From positions 186,001 through 250,000 of the forward strand of contig NZ_CP065534.1 of assembly GCF_015999465.1 (NCBI RefSeq): DNA of 64,000 nt, given 5' to 3'. How positions within the stretch are numbered: the first letter of the stretch is position 1; every line of letters starts with the position of its first letter. Origin of the DNA: Lonsdalea populi (lineage in GTDB: Bacteria > Pseudomonadota > Gammaproteobacteria > Enterobacterales > Enterobacteriaceae). The notes under the pieces were generated by a model. The model had not been told where the DNA came from and ran no database searches. It saw only the letters and a list, made by a program, of their open reading frames with translations. Shown piece after piece: positions 9,149 through 19,291 of the stretch. Position numbers and translations under genes: made by a program.

Positions 9149-10438
9149 TCAATCCTGCCGTCTACGGTTGTTGTGACGAGGACTACTGCTGCGGCGCTGC
9201 GAATTCTGGCGGCGCGGACCGGAAGCAGAACGCGGACGCGTCAGGCGTTTCGGAGGCGGAAAATCACTCAGCAACGCTTCGCTGTTGTACTTGCTGACCG
9301 GAATACGGTGCCCGGTATACTCTTCAATCGCAGGCAGATTCAGCGCGTACTCTTCGCAGGCCAGGCTGATGGAACAGCCGCTTTCGCCAGCACGGCCGGT
9401 ACGACCGATACGGTGAACGTAATCTTCGCAATCATCCGGCAGGTCGTAGTTGAAGACGTGCGTAACCAGCGGAATATGCAGGCCGCGCGCGGCGACATCG
9501 GTGGCAACCAGAATGTCGATATTGCCGTGGGTGAAATCTTCCAGAATGCGCAGGCGTTTTTTCTGCGGCACATCACCGGTCAGCAGTCCGACGCGGTGAC
9601 CATCGGCGGCCAGATGACCCCAAACGTCTTCGCAACGGTGCTTGGTATTGGCGAAGATAATGCAACGATCCGGCCACTCTTCCTCGATGAGAGTCTGCAG
9701 CAGACGCATCTTCTCTTCGTTAGACGGATAGAACAGCTCTTCTTTGATCCGGTGACCGGTTTTCTGTTCCGGCTCCACTTCCACATATTCCGCGTTGTTC
9801 ATCTGCTCGAAAGCGAGTTCGCGGACACGATAGGACAGCGTGGCGGAAAACAGCATGTTGAGACGCTGATCGGTGGCCGGCATGCGTCGGAACAGCCAAC
9901 GGATATCCTTAATGAAGCCCAGATCGTACATACGATCCGCTTCATCCAGCACCACAACCTGAATCGCGCCCAGATTAACGTAGTCCTGCTTCGCATAGTC
10001 GATCAGACGACCTGTGGTGCCGATCAGAATATCGACGCCGCTCTCCAGCACTTTCAGCTGTTTGTCGTAGCCGTCGCCGCCATAGGCCAGGCCCAGTTTC
10101 AATCCGGTGGCTTTAGCCAGCGCTTCGGCGTCTGCATGGATCTGCACGGCGAGTTCACGCGTCGGCGCCATAATCAGCGCACGAGGCTGGTTGGTTTCGC
10201 GTTCAGCCGAAGTGGGATGGGAAAGCAGATAATGGAAAGTAGACGCCAGAAACGCCAGCGTCTTGCCGGTACCGGTTTGCGCCTGACCTGCGACATCACG
10301 GCCTGACAACGTCAGCGGTAATGTCAGCGCCTGAATCGGCGTGCAGTTATGAAACCCTTTACTTTCAAGCGCTTCTATAACCTGCGGGTGCAGTGCGAAG
10401 TCGGAAAACTTCTGTTCGGTTAAGTGTGTTTTGCTCAT
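9149..10438 (-). CDS. rhlB: ATP-dependent RNA helicase RhlB
   Basis: DEAD-box helicase of the RNA degradosome that unwinds structured RNA for PNPase and RNase E. The protein is 429 aa (E. coli 421). The Q motif is [13 protein letters not shown] near 29-41; Walker A is AQTGTGKT near 53; the DEAD box is [14 protein letters not shown] near 164. SAT and [10 protein letters not shown] motifs are present. The C-terminal tail is basic and rich in Arg, Ser and Pro, the segment that contacts RNase E in E. coli. It is divergent from trxA and upstream of gppA. Confidence 0.96.
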   Translation of the reverse strand: MSKTHLTEQKFSDFALHPQVIEALESKGFHNCTPIQALTLPLTLSGRDVAGQAQTGTGKTLAFLASTFHYLLSHPTSAERETNQPRALIMAPTRELAVQIHADAEALAKATGLKLGLAYGGDGYDKQLKVLESGVDILIGTTGRLIDYAKQDYVNLGAIQVVVLDEADRMYDLGFIKDIRWLFRRMPATDQRLNMLFSATLSYRVRELAFEQMNNAEYVEVEPEQKTGHRIKEELFYPSNEEKMRLLQTLIEEEWPDRCIIFANTKHRCEDVWGHLAADGHRVGLLTGDVPQKKRLRILEDFTHGNIDILVATDVAARGLHIPLVTHVFNYDLPDDCEDYVHRIGRTGRAGESGCSISLACEEYALNLPAIEEYTGHRIPVSKYNSEALLSDFPPPKRLTRPRSASGPRRQNSQRRSSSPRHNNRRRQD

Positions 10439-10564
10439 AGTATGGTAGAATATCAGCTAACTATTGCTTTACAAAAGCGTATCCAGTGAAATAAGAAATA
10501 AAGCCAACCCCGAGGTTGGTTAATGCTACACCAACTGGTTGGACATAATCCTGCGGAGTAAAAC

Positions 10565-10891
10565 ATGAGCGATAAAATTATTCACCTGACCGACGGCACT
10601 TTCGATAAAGATGTATTGCAGGCCGAGGGCGTAACGCTGGTTGATTTCTGGGCTGAATGGTGTGGTCCTTGTAAAATGATCGCTCCTATTCTGAATGAAA
10701 TCTCCGAGGAATACGCGGACAGACTCACTGTAGCCAAACTCAACATTGATGAAAACCCGGCGACGGCACCTAAATACGGCATTCGCGGAATCCCGACGCT
10801 GCTGCTGTTTAAAAATGGCGAAGTGGCGGCCACGAAAGTCGGCGCATTATCCAAAGGTCAGTTGAAAGAGTTCATCGAAGCTAACCTGTAA
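10565..10891 (+). CDS. trxA: Thioredoxin 1
   Basis: Cytoplasmic dithiol-disulfide reductant for ribonucleotide reductase, PAPS reductase and others. The protein is 108 aa plus stop with the redox motif WCGPCK near residues 31-36 and the cis-Pro segment [11 protein letters not shown]. The start ATG has GGAG 8 bp upstream (TGCGGAGTAAAACATG). The order rhlB (divergent), trxA, rho is as in E. coli. Confidence 0.98.
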   Translation: MSDKIIHLTDGTFDKDVLQAEGVTLVDFWAEWCGPCKMIAPILNEISEEYADRLTVAKLNIDENPATAPKYGIRGIPTLLLFKNGEVAATKVGALSKGQLKEFIEANL

Positions 10892-11319
10892 TCCGCACTG
10901 AACGGGGCGGTTCCCAGGGCGTCTTCCGGCAATGAGAATTTCTCTTACTGACCGCTGGACGCCCACAGGGAAGCATGCTAGATTCATCCTCACTGCATAC
11001 CGTACTTACCTGTAGTTTGAGCTCTTCGGGCTTGAGCCTAAAGTTAGAATCTGAAGTAATATCCTGTGTCAAAATCGGAAAAAGTCATTTAAGTTAACGA
11101 CGTTCTTCTCCCCCGGTTTGGCAATCTGACAGTTATAAATTAATTTGTTTTGAAGGTTTCTTCGATCTTTGCCGTATGTATGCGCAGAGTCCGCATGATT
11201 CAGTCCGGCACAAAGCTGGCGTTCGGTGATTGAAGGCCGTTATAAGAGGCACGGATGATCCTGCCATACCATTCACGTTAATAGTTCGAGATTTACCCCG
11301 AGTTTAAGAACCCACCATT
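10892..11319 (+). promoter_or_regulatory. trxA-rho intergenic region / rho leader
   Basis: 428 bp without a large gene. In E. coli the corresponding region contains the autoregulated rho leader, where Rho attenuates its own transcription. Here it includes GGGCGTC and GACGCCC, complementary segments at about 10917 and 10961 that could pair after trxA. An AT-rich promoter-like stretch lies around 11100-11170, and a candidate leader peptide at 11180. The assignment rests on position. Confidence 0.45.
11180..11233 (+). CDS. rhoL: Candidate rho leader peptide RhoL
   Basis: A 17-codon frame, MRRVRMIQSGTKLAFGD, begins with ATGCGCAG, like E. coli rhoL, and lies in the equivalent place before rho. 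It is shorter than the E. coli peptide (33 aa) and has no clear ribosome binding site. The call rests on position and the first codons only. Confidence 0.25.
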   Translation: MRRVRMIQSGTKLAFGD

Positions 11320-12579
11320 ATGAATCTTACCGAATTAAAGAATACGCCAGTTTCTGAGTTAATCACTCTTGGCGAAAATATGGGGCTGGAAAACCTAGCC
11401 CGTATGCGTAAACAGGACATCATTTTCGCCATACTGAAGCAGCATGCAAAGAGTGGCGAAGATATTTTCGGCGATGGTGTGCTGGAGATATTGCAGGATG
11501 GGTTTGGTTTTCTTCGTTCCGCCGACAGCTCCTACCTCGCCGGTCCTGATGACATCTACGTTTCCCCCAGCCAAATCCGTCGTTTTAATCTCCGTACTGG
11601 CGATACCATTTCCGGTAAAATTCGCCCCCCCAAAGAAGGCGAACGCTACTTCGCTCTGCTGAAAGTTAATGAAGTCAACTACGACAAACCGGAAAATGCC
11701 CGCAGTAAGATTCTGTTCGAAAACCTGACGCCACTGCATGCCAATTCGCGTCTGCGTATGGAACGCGGCAACGGTTCGACTGAAGATTTGACGGCTCGCG
11801 TGCTGGATTTGGCTTCTCCGATCGGCCGTGGTCAGCGTGGCCTGATTGTGGCGCCGCCGAAAGCGGGTAAAACCATGCTGCTGCAGAATATCGCGCAGAG
11901 CATCGCCTACAATCACCCGGACTGCGTGCTGATGGTGCTGCTGATCGACGAACGTCCGGAAGAAGTGACCGAGATGCAGCGTCTGGTGAAAGGCGAAGTT
12001 ATCGCTTCCACCTTTGACGAACCGGCATCTCGCCACGTTCAGGTTGCCGAAATGGTGATTGAGAAAGCAAAACGTCTGGTTGAGCACAAGAAAGACGTCA
12101 TCATTCTGCTGGACTCCATTACCCGTCTGGCTCGCGCCTACAACACGGTCGTTCCGTCCTCCGGTAAAGTGTTGACCGGTGGGGTAGACGCCAACGCCCT
12201 GCATCGTCCGAAGCGTTTCTTCGGTGCGGCACGTAACGTTGAGGAAGGCGGGAGCCTGACCATCATCGCCACCGCGCTGGTTGATACCGGTTCGAAGATG
12301 GATGAAGTGATTTACGAAGAGTTTAAAGGCACGGGTAACATGGAACTGCACCTCTCTCGTAAAATCGCAGAAAAACGCGTCTTCCCGGCCATTGACTACA
12401 ACCGTTCCGGTACGCGTAAAGAAGAGCTGCTTGCCAGCTCCGAGGAACTGCAGAAAATGTGGATTCTTCGTAAGATCATCCATCCGATGGGTGAGATCGA
12501 CGCCATGGAATTCCTGATCAACAAGCTGGCCATGACGAAGACCAACGATGAGTTCTTCGACATGATGAAACGTTCGTAA
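11320..12579 (+). CDS. rho: Transcription termination factor Rho
   Basis: Hexameric RNA-dependent ATPase that ends transcription at rut sites. The protein is 419 aa, identical in length to E. coli Rho. The N-terminal helical and cold-shock RNA-binding domains cover ~1-125 (GFGFLRS). Walker A is APPKAGKT near 178-185; Walker B is VLLIDE near 260-265; the secondary-site loops are intact. The protein is almost invariant in the family. An intrinsic terminator follows directly. Confidence 0.98.
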   Translation: MNLTELKNTPVSELITLGENMGLENLARMRKQDIIFAILKQHAKSGEDIFGDGVLEILQDGFGFLRSADSSYLAGPDDIYVSPSQIRRFNLRTGDTISGKIRPPKEGERYFALLKVNEVNYDKPENARSKILFENLTPLHANSRLRMERGNGSTEDLTARVLDLASPIGRGQRGLIVAPPKAGKTMLLQNIAQSIAYNHPDCVLMVLLIDERPEEVTEMQRLVKGEVIASTFDEPASRHVQVAEMVIEKAKRLVEHKKDVIILLDSITRLARAYNTVVPSSGKVLTGGVDANALHRPKRFFGAARNVEEGGSLTIIATALVDTGSKMDEVIYEEFKGTGNMELHLSRKIAEKRVFPAIDYNRSGTRKEELLASSEELQKMWILRKIIHPMGEIDAMEFLINKLAMTKTNDEFFDMMKRS

Positions 12580-12600
12580 ATTACGCTATTGGTTTGAGAA

Positions 12601-12631
12601 AACGCCACGCTGAGTCGTGGCGTTTTTTATT
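12601..12631 (+). terminator. Rho-independent terminator of rho
   Basis: AACGCCACG pairs with CGTGGCGTT across a short loop and is followed by a run of six T, about 20 bp after the rho stop. Confidence 0.9.
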
Positions 12632-12809
12632 TTGCTCTATAATGCGGGCGTGGAAGAGTTTTGGCGTAATCACGTGCTGCTTAGTGCATCACCTCATGCC
12701 TTGCCCATATACCGTTTTGTCCTGTGCTCTTCATGCTTTTGTCTATGAAAAGTTAGGTAAAATAAAGCATTCATAAAACAGCCAGTTGTATTATCAAGCG
12801 CTGTAAATC

Positions 12810-13904
12810 GTGAACTTACTCATGATGAGTACTCAATTAGCGTCTACATTTCTGTTTTCTTTTCTTTTTCTGCTGCTGGCTCGCAAAGTAGCGAGAAAAA
12901 ACGGGCTGGTTGATCGCCCTAACTTCCGCAAGCGCCATCAGGGACTGATACCCTTGGTGGGGGGGATTTCGGTTTATGCCGGGGTCTGCTTCACTTTTCT
13001 CATGACCGATGACTACATTCCCCATGCCCGCCTCTATCTGGTCTGCGCGGGCATTCTGGTCGTCGTCGGTGCGCTCGACGATCGCTTTGACATCAGCGTG
13101 CGACTACGCGCTACGGTGCAGGCGGCGGTCGCGGCGGCGATGATGGGATTTGCCGGTCTGACGCTCCAGCACCTGGGTTACATCTTCGGGGACTGGAATC
13201 TCAGTCTCGGGCCTTTCAATTATCTGCTGACGCTATTCGCCGTTTGGGCCGCGATCAATGCGTTCAATATGGTGGATGGCATCGACGGGCTGTTGGGCGG
13301 TCTATCCAGCGTGTCTTTCGGTGCGATCGGTATTCTGCTTTACCGCAGCGGCAACCATAGCCTGGCGCTGTGGAGTTTTTCGATGATTGCCGCGACCTTA
13401 CCCTATATCCTCCTGAATCTCGGCGCTTTCGGCCGGCGATATAAAGTGTTTATGGGCGATGCGGGCAGCACCATGATGGGCTTTACGGCGATTTGGCTCC
13501 TGTTGCAAAGTACGCAGGGAGAAGGGCATCCCATCAATCCGGTGACGGCGCTGTGGATCATCGCCATACCGCTGATGGATATGGTGGCCATTATGTATCG
13601 CCGTTTGCGCAAAGGTATGAGTCCGTTTTCCGCGGATCGCCAGCATATCCATCATTTGATCATGCGGGCAGGCTTCACCTCTCGTCAGGCGTTTGTGCTG
13701 ATTACGCTGTCAGCCGCCATGCTGGCGGCGATAGGCATGGCGGGAGAGTTTCTGCCCTTCATTCCTGAATGGCTGATGCTCGCCTTATTCCTGCTCATGT
13801 TTTCCCTCTACGGCTTCTGCCTGAAACGCGCGTGGCGGGTTGCGCGTTTTGTGAAGCGGGTAAAACGTCAGCTGCGCGAGCGGTCTTACTCACAACCACG
13901 ATAA
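12810..13904 (+). CDS. wecA: UDP-GlcNAc:undecaprenyl-phosphate GlcNAc-1-phosphate transferase
   Basis: Inner-membrane enzyme that makes lipid I of enterobacterial common antigen (ECA) and primes O-antigen synthesis. The protein is 364 aa with about 11 hydrophobic segments. Conserved cytoplasmic motifs are DRPNFRKRHQGLIPLVGG (~33), LDDRF (~90), NAFNMVDGIDGLLGG (~152), FMGDAGST (~214) and the carbohydrate-recognition HIHHLIM (~280). The start is GTG at 12810, as for E. coli rfe. It is first gene of the wec operon, 186 bp after the rho terminator; the next gene begins 13 bp after its stop. Confidence 0.96.
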   Translation: MNLLMMSTQLASTFLFSFLFLLLARKVARKNGLVDRPNFRKRHQGLIPLVGGISVYAGVCFTFLMTDDYIPHARLYLVCAGILVVVGALDDRFDISVRLRATVQAAVAAAMMGFAGLTLQHLGYIFGDWNLSLGPFNYLLTLFAVWAAINAFNMVDGIDGLLGGLSSVSFGAIGILLYRSGNHSLALWSFSMIAATLPYILLNLGAFGRRYKVFMGDAGSTMMGFTAIWLLLQSTQGEGHPINPVTALWIIAIPLMDMVAIMYRRLRKGMSPFSADRQHIHHLIMRAGFTSRQAFVLITLSAAMLAAIGMAGEFLPFIPEWLMLALFLLMFSLYGFCLKRAWRVARFVKRVKRQLRERSYSQPR

Positions 13905-13917
13905 ATCTGGGGATAGA

Positions 13918-14961
13918 ATGAGTACAGAGAATCACGTTGTCCGGCACAACCCGTGGGATAATGAACTGGATATCCGCGGCTTGTTCCAGGTGCTTTGGCG
14001 AGGAAAAAGCTGGATCGCAGGTTCGGTCATGTTGTTCACCGCTCTGGCTATGCTGTATGCCTGGCTGGCGCCGCAGGAGTGGAGCGCCACGGCGATCACG
14101 GATAAACCCACCGTGAATATGCTGGGTGGGTTCTACTCGCAGCAACAGTTTCTGCGCAACCTGGATGCCAAATCTTTTGCGAACCCGCCCGCAGATCAGC
14201 TTTCCATCACGGCGGAATCCTATTCGGAGTTTGTGATGCAGGCCGCGGCATACGATACACGACGTGATTTCTGGCTACAGTCTGCCTATTATCGTGAGCG
14301 TCAGACAGGCGACGCGAGAGCGGACGCCGCGTTGCTGGACGAATTGGTCAATCAGATTCAGTTTACGCCGTATGACGAGGCTAAAAAAACCAACGATAGT
14401 GTGAAGCTGACGGCGGAAACGTCGGCTGATGCGAATGTCCTGCTGCGGCAATATGTTGCGTTCGCCAGTCAGCGTGCGGCGTCGCATCTGAACGAGGCGC
14501 TCGACGGCGCCTGGGCGGCTCGCACTGTTTTTATGCGTTCGCAGATCAAGCAGCAGGAATCCGTCGCTAAGGCGGCCTACGATCGTGAGCTGCACGTCGT
14601 CGAACTGGCCTTGCAGGCCGCTCGCCAGCAAGGGATTCGCCAGAATGCGGCGGAGACGCCCGCCAACGAGCTGCCGCCTTCTGAGCTTTTCCTGCTGGGC
14701 GTGCCGATGTTGCAAGCGCGACTGGAGCTTTTGCAGGCCGGCGGCCCGCAGTATGACAGCGATTACGATCGCAACCGGGCGCTGCTGAACACGCTGTTGG
14801 TAGGGCCAGTGGTTGAAAAACAGTTCCAGACCTACCGCTATTTGCGCACGCCGGAAGAGCCGGTCAAACGCGATAGTCCGCGTCGCCTGCTGCTGCTGAT
14901 GATGTGGGGCAGCGTGGGATTGGTGATTGGCGCAGGCGTAGCGTTGGCGCGTCGCCGCTAA
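13918..14961 (+). CDS. wzzE: ECA polysaccharide chain-length modulator WzzE
   Basis: Inner-membrane polysaccharide co-polymerase that sets ECA chain length with WzyE. The protein is 347 aa with two membrane helices: ~35-55 (WIAGSVMLFTALAMLYAW) and ~322-342 near the C-terminus. A periplasmic alpha-helical domain lies between them. The Wzz-type N-terminus (NELDIRGLFQVLWRGK) is clear. It lies between wecA and wecB as in E. coli. Confidence 0.95.
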   Translation: MSTENHVVRHNPWDNELDIRGLFQVLWRGKSWIAGSVMLFTALAMLYAWLAPQEWSATAITDKPTVNMLGGFYSQQQFLRNLDAKSFANPPADQLSITAESYSEFVMQAAAYDTRRDFWLQSAYYRERQTGDARADAALLDELVNQIQFTPYDEAKKTNDSVKLTAETSADANVLLRQYVAFASQRAASHLNEALDGAWAARTVFMRSQIKQQESVAKAAYDRELHVVELALQAARQQGIRQNAAETPANELPPSELFLLGVPMLQARLELLQAGGPQYDSDYDRNRALLNTLLVGPVVEKQFQTYRYLRTPEEPVKRDSPRRLLLLMMWGSVGLVIGAGVALARRR

Positions 14962-15015
14962 CAGTCCTTGCCTGTGGCGGAACGCCCTATTTTATCTGAC
15001 TAAAGAGCATCGAAT

Positions 15016-16146
15016 GTGAAAGTCCTGACTGTTTTCGGCACCCGCCCAGAAGCGATTAAAATGGCGCCATTGATTCACGCGTTGGCTCAGGATGCGTTTT
15101 TTGAGTCAAGAATCTGCGTCACGGCTCAGCACCGGGAAATGCTGGATCAGGTCCTGGAACTGTTTGGTATTGAGCCCGATTTTGATCTCAATATCATGCA
15201 GCCGGGGCAGGGACTCAGCGAGATCTCCTGCCGTATTCTTTCGGGGCTTAAACCCGTTTTAGAGGATTTCCGTCCCGATTTGGTGCTGGTGCACGGCGAC
15301 ACCTCTACCACCCTGATGGCCAGTTTGGCCGCCTTCTACCAGCGCATTCCGGTAGGGCATGTCGAAGCGGGACTGAGAACGGGCGACATTTATGCGCCGT
15401 GGCCGGAAGAGGCGAATCGCACGCTCACCGGCCATCTGGCGCAGTATCACTTCGCGCCCACGGACACCGCCCGGCAGAACCTGCTAAAAGAAAACGTGCC
15501 TGACGCCGCCATCAAAGTGACCGGCAACACGGTGATCGACGCGTTATTCCTGGTTCGCGATCTCATTGCCCGCGATCCCAAACTGAATCAGCCGTTGCAG
15601 GCGCAGTACGCCTTTTTATCCGAACAGCGCAGAATGATTCTGGTTACGGGCCACCGCCGGGAAAGTTTCGGCGGCGGTTTCGAACGAATATGCAGCGCTC
15701 TGGCTGCCATCGCTCAACGTCATCCGGACGTCCAGATTGTGTATCCGGTGCACCTCAACCCTAACGTCAGCGAGCCGGTGAACCGCATTCTCAGCGGCAT
15801 CGACAATATTTTCCTGATAGCGCCACAAAATTACCTGCCGTTTGTCTACCTGATGAACCGCGCTTATCTGATTCTGACGGATTCGGGCGGTATTCAGGAA
15901 GAAGCGCCTTCTCTCGGGAAGCCGGTTCTGGTCATGAGAGACACGACCGAACGGCCGGAGGCGCTGGCATCCGGCGTAGTGCGGCTCGTCGGCACCGATG
16001 CTACGAAGATCTTGAATAACGTCTCGGAGCTGCTGACGGATAAGTCAGCCTACCTGGCCATGAGTCAGGCGCAGAATCCTTATGGCGACGGTCACGCCAG
16101 CCAGCGTATCCTCGCGACATTAAAAGAAAATCAGGTAACATCATGA
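15016..16146 (+). CDS. wecB: UDP-N-acetylglucosamine 2-epimerase (non-hydrolysing)
   Basis: Makes UDP-ManNAc for ECA. The protein is 376 aa, the same as E. coli. Family motifs are [14 protein letters not shown] (~5-18), TAQHREMLD (~42), [10 protein letters not shown] (~115) and [14 protein letters not shown] (~292). The start is GTG at 15016. Its stop overlaps the wecC ATG by 4 bp, so translation is coupled. Confidence 0.96.
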   Translation: MKVLTVFGTRPEAIKMAPLIHALAQDAFFESRICVTAQHREMLDQVLELFGIEPDFDLNIMQPGQGLSEISCRILSGLKPVLEDFRPDLVLVHGDTSTTLMASLAAFYQRIPVGHVEAGLRTGDIYAPWPEEANRTLTGHLAQYHFAPTDTARQNLLKENVPDAAIKVTGNTVIDALFLVRDLIARDPKLNQPLQAQYAFLSEQRRMILVTGHRRESFGGGFERICSALAAIAQRHPDVQIVYPVHLNPNVSEPVNRILSGIDNIFLIAPQNYLPFVYLMNRAYLILTDSGGIQEEAPSLGKPVLVMRDTTERPEALASGVVRLVGTDATKILNNVSELLTDKSAYLAMSQAQNPYGDGHASQRILATLKENQVTS

Positions 16147-17405
16147 GTTTTAACATAATTTCAGTCATTGGCTTGGGGTATATCGGTTTACCCACCGCCG
16201 CGGCATTTGCATCGCGGCAGCACAAAGTGGTGGGGATTGATGTGAATCGCCGTGCCGTGGAGACCATCAATCGCGGCGAAATTCACTTTGTCGAGCCGGA
16301 TCTGGAGCAGGTGGTCAGCACGGCCGTTGCCGAAGGCTATCTGCGCGCCTGTGAGCAACCGGTGCCCGCCGACGCCTTTCTAATCGCGGTGCCGACGCCG
16401 TTCAAAGGCGACCACGAGCCGGACCTGAGCTACGTTCGCGCGGCCGTCGAGTCTATCGCTCCCGTACTGGTGCCCGGCAATCTGGTCATTCTGGAGTCGA
16501 CCTCTCCGGTCGGCACAACCGAACAAATGGCCGAGTGGCTGTCTGATGCGCGCCCTGATCTGACTTTCCCGCAGCAGGCTGGCGACGAGGCGCAAATTAA
16601 TGTGGCCTACTGCCCGGAACGCGTTCTGCCCGGGAAAGTGATGGTGGAGCTGATCAAAAATGACCGCGTCGTAGGCGGCATGACGCCGACTTGTTCGGCG
16701 CGCGCCTGTGCACTCTACCGTCTCTTTCTGGAAGGTGAGTGTGTGGTTACTCACTCCCGCACCGCTGAAATGTGCAAGCTGACGGAAAATAGCTTCCGCG
16801 ATGTGAATATCGCCTTCGCCAACGAGCTTTCGCTGATTTGCGCTGAACAGCAGATCGGCGTTTGGGAACTCATCCGATTGGCAAACCGTCACCCGCGCGT
16901 CAACATCCTGCAGCCGGGGCCGGGCGTCGGCGGTCACTGCATCGCGGTCGATCCGTGGTTTATCGTGGCGCAAAATCCTGAGCTGGCGCGGCTGATTCAT
17001 ATCGCCCGTCTGGTTAACGATGCTAAGCCACAGTGGGTGGTGGATCAGGTGAAAGCGGCGGTCGCCGAAGCGTTAGTGAACACTGACAAACGTCCGAGCG
17101 AGCTCCGCATCGCCTGTTTCGGGCTGGCGTTCAAACCGGATATCGACGATTTACGCGAAAGTCCGGCGCTGGACGTCGCGACCCGGATTGCCGAATGGCA
17201 TGCGGGAGAAACGCTGCTCGTCGAGCCGAATATTCGGCAACTGCCTGATTCGCTGCGTGAGACGGCGACGCTAGTGGATTGCGACACGGCCTTACACAAC
17301 GCCGATGTACTGGTCATGCTGGTCGATCACCGCCCGTTCCGTGCGATTGCGCCGGAACAGGTCAGCCAACGTTGGGTGGTGGATACCAAAGGCGTATGGC
17401 GCTAG
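16143..17405 (+). CDS. wecC: UDP-N-acetyl-D-mannosamine dehydrogenase
   Basis: Oxidises UDP-ManNAc to UDP-ManNAcA with NAD+ in the cytoplasm. The protein is 420 aa (E. coli 420). The N-terminal Rossmann motif [13 protein letters not shown] is at ~9-21; the catalytic Cys lies in [15 protein letters not shown] (~260); the C-terminal UDP-binding domain has [19 protein letters not shown]. In E. coli, rffG and rffH follow wecC; here the next gene is wecD, 45 bp later. Confidence 0.96.
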   Translation: MSFNIISVIGLGYIGLPTAAAFASRQHKVVGIDVNRRAVETINRGEIHFVEPDLEQVVSTAVAEGYLRACEQPVPADAFLIAVPTPFKGDHEPDLSYVRAAVESIAPVLVPGNLVILESTSPVGTTEQMAEWLSDARPDLTFPQQAGDEAQINVAYCPERVLPGKVMVELIKNDRVVGGMTPTCSARACALYRLFLEGECVVTHSRTAEMCKLTENSFRDVNIAFANELSLICAEQQIGVWELIRLANRHPRVNILQPGPGVGGHCIAVDPWFIVAQNPELARLIHIARLVNDAKPQWVVDQVKAAVAEALVNTDKRPSELRIACFGLAFKPDIDDLRESPALDVATRIAEWHAGETLLVEPNIRQLPDSLRETATLVDCDTALHNADVLVMLVDHRPFRAIAPEQVSQRWVVDTKGVWR

Positions 17406-17450
17406 CCGCCCCGACGATAACCCCCTTTGCACGCTAACAGGACGCCATTT

Positions 17451-18155
17451 ATGCCGTTGCATGCCAATGTGGAACCTCTAAGCTGGGAAAGCACGTTCTT
17501 TCATCGCGCCAGCGGCAGGCTACTGTTTTCAGACGCCTCGCCGATGCTCAGTGCGGCGGCGTTGGCGCAGTACGATATCGTTCAGGCGAAAATCCCGGCC
17601 GGAGCGACCGCACAGGCGGATGCACTGGCTGCGTTGGGCTTCCGCCTGGCGGAAAGCGAGGTCGACCTGAGCGTGTCTTTGACCGAACGGCCGGACGTCG
17701 AGGCGTTCGACGGCGTGCGTCGGGCCGTGGAAAGTGATATCCCCATGCTGTGCGAGGCGGCTCGGACGACGTTTGCGCTGAGCCGTTTCCGCACGCCGTG
17801 GTATGCGCCGGAAGACAGCGGACGATTTTATGCCCGCTGGGTGGAGAATGCGGTGCTGGGGACGTTTGACGACGTCTGTCTTCTGCTGGAAGACGCCCAC
17901 CGTCGGCCGCAAGGGTGGGTCACGTTGCGACAGTTGCCGGAGCAGGAAGCACGCATCGGTTTACTGGCGGCGTGGCCGGGACAAACCGGACGCGGCATCG
18001 GACGCCGCCTGATACAGGCGGCGGAAACGTGGTGCCGACAGCAGGACGTGCGACGTTTACGGGTCGCGACCCAACTTGGCAATATAGCGGCGCTGCGGCT
18101 TTATCTTAGCAACGGCGCGCGAATCGACAGCACAGCCCATTGGCTATACAGGTGA
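17451..18155 (+). CDS. wecD: dTDP-4-amino-4,6-dideoxy-D-galactose acyltransferase
   Basis: GNAT acetyltransferase that uses acetyl-CoA to make dTDP-Fuc4NAc, the third sugar donor of ECA. The chosen protein is 234 aa from the ATG at 17451 (MPLHANVEPLSWES), which matches E. coli WecD and has AACAGGA upstream; an in-frame GTG-type extension to 17427 is less likely. The FRTPWYAPEDSGRFYARWVENAV segment and the acetyl-CoA loop GQTGRGIGRRL (~180) are clear. The next gene begins 4 bp after the stop. Confidence 0.94.
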   Translation: MPLHANVEPLSWESTFFHRASGRLLFSDASPMLSAAALAQYDIVQAKIPAGATAQADALAALGFRLAESEVDLSVSLTERPDVEAFDGVRRAVESDIPMLCEAARTTFALSRFRTPWYAPEDSGRFYARWVENAVLGTFDDVCLLLEDAHRRPQGWVTLRQLPEQEARIGLLAAWPGQTGRGIGRRLIQAAETWCRQQDVRRLRVATQLGNIAALRLYLSNGARIDSTAHWLYR

Positions 18156-18159
18156 CGAT

Positions 18160-19290
18160 ATGATCCCATTCAACGCTCCGCCCATCGTAGGTTCCGAGCT
18201 GGAATATATGCAGGCTGCGATGCGAAGCGGCAAGCTGTGCGGAGACGGCGGTTTTACCCGCCGCTGTCAGCAGTGGCTGGAGCACTATTCCGGCAGTCCC
18301 AAAGTGCTGCTGACGCCTTCCTGCACCGCCTCGCTGGAGATGGCGGCGCTGCTGCTGGATATTCAGCCCGGCGACGAAGTCATCATGCCGAGCTACACGT
18401 TCGTCTCGACCGCGAATGCTTTCGTGCTGCGCGGCGCCGTCATCGTGTATGTCGATATCCGCCCGGATACGCTGAACATCGATGAAACCAAGATAGAAGC
18501 CGCGATCACCGACCGTACCCGGGTGATCGTGCCGGTGCACTATGCGGGCGTGGCGTGTGAAATGGATGCCATTATGGCATTGGCGCAGAAACATGGGCTG
18601 CACGTGGTGGAAGATGCCGCGCAGGGCGTGATGTCCCGCTATAAGGGGCGGCCGCTGGGATCAATTGGCCACATCGGTTGCTTCAGCTTTCATGAAACCA
18701 AAAATTACACGGCGGGCGGCGAAGGTGGGGCGACGCTGATCAACGACCCGACGCTGATCGACCGTGCGGAAATCATTCGCGAAAAAGGCACCAACCGAAG
18801 CCAGTTCTTCCGCGGTCAGGTTGATAAATACACCTGGCGCGATTTGGGCTCCAGCTACCTGATGGCGGATATCCAGGCTGCCTATCTGTGGGGACAGCTG
18901 GAAGCCGCGCAGCGCATCAACAAGCGTCGACTGCGTCTGTGGGATGCCTATTATGCCGCGTTCCGTCCGCTGGAACAGGCGGGTCGGCTGGAACTGCCGA
19001 CGGTCCCGGCTGACTGCGTACATAACGCCCACATGTTTTATTTACGGTTACGCGATATCGAACAGCGCAACGACTTTATCAGCTATATGAAAGAAGCCGA
19101 GATTCTGTCCGTATTTCATTACATTCCGTTGCACAGCAGCCCGGCAGGGCAGAAGTTCGGGCGTTTCTCCGGCGAAGATCGCTTCACCACGCGTGAGAGC
19201 GAGCGGCTGGTGCGCCTGCCGCTGTTTTACAACCTGCGCAACGTGAATCAGCGTACCGTCATCAGCACGGTGCTGAGCTTCTTCTCCTGA
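18160..19290 (+). CDS. wecE: dTDP-4-dehydro-6-deoxy-D-glucose aminotransferase
   Basis: PLP-dependent DegT/DnrJ-type aminotransferase forming dTDP-Fuc4N from dTDP-4-keto-6-deoxyglucose and glutamate. The protein is 376 aa (E. coli 376). The PLP-binding lysine lies in FHETKNYTAGGEGG (~181); the substrate loop VEDAAQG is near 155. It needs the product of RffG/RfbB, which is not encoded in this operon. wzxE starts 1 bp after its stop. Confidence 0.96.
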   Translation: MIPFNAPPIVGSELEYMQAAMRSGKLCGDGGFTRRCQQWLEHYSGSPKVLLTPSCTASLEMAALLLDIQPGDEVIMPSYTFVSTANAFVLRGAVIVYVDIRPDTLNIDETKIEAAITDRTRVIVPVHYAGVACEMDAIMALAQKHGLHVVEDAAQGVMSRYKGRPLGSIGHIGCFSFHETKNYTAGGEGGATLINDPTLIDRAEIIREKGTNRSQFFRGQVDKYTWRDLGSSYLMADIQAAYLWGQLEAAQRINKRRLRLWDAYYAAFRPLEQAGRLELPTVPADCVHNAHMFYLRLRDIEQRNDFISYMKEAEILSVFHYIPLHSSPAGQKFGRFSGEDRFTTRESERLVRLPLFYNLRNVNQRTVISTVLSFFS

Positions 19291-19291
19291 T

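Noticed and set aside
9140..10306. 388-codon frame antisense to rhlB
   Set aside because: Opposite a complete DEAD-box helicase; no independent evidence.
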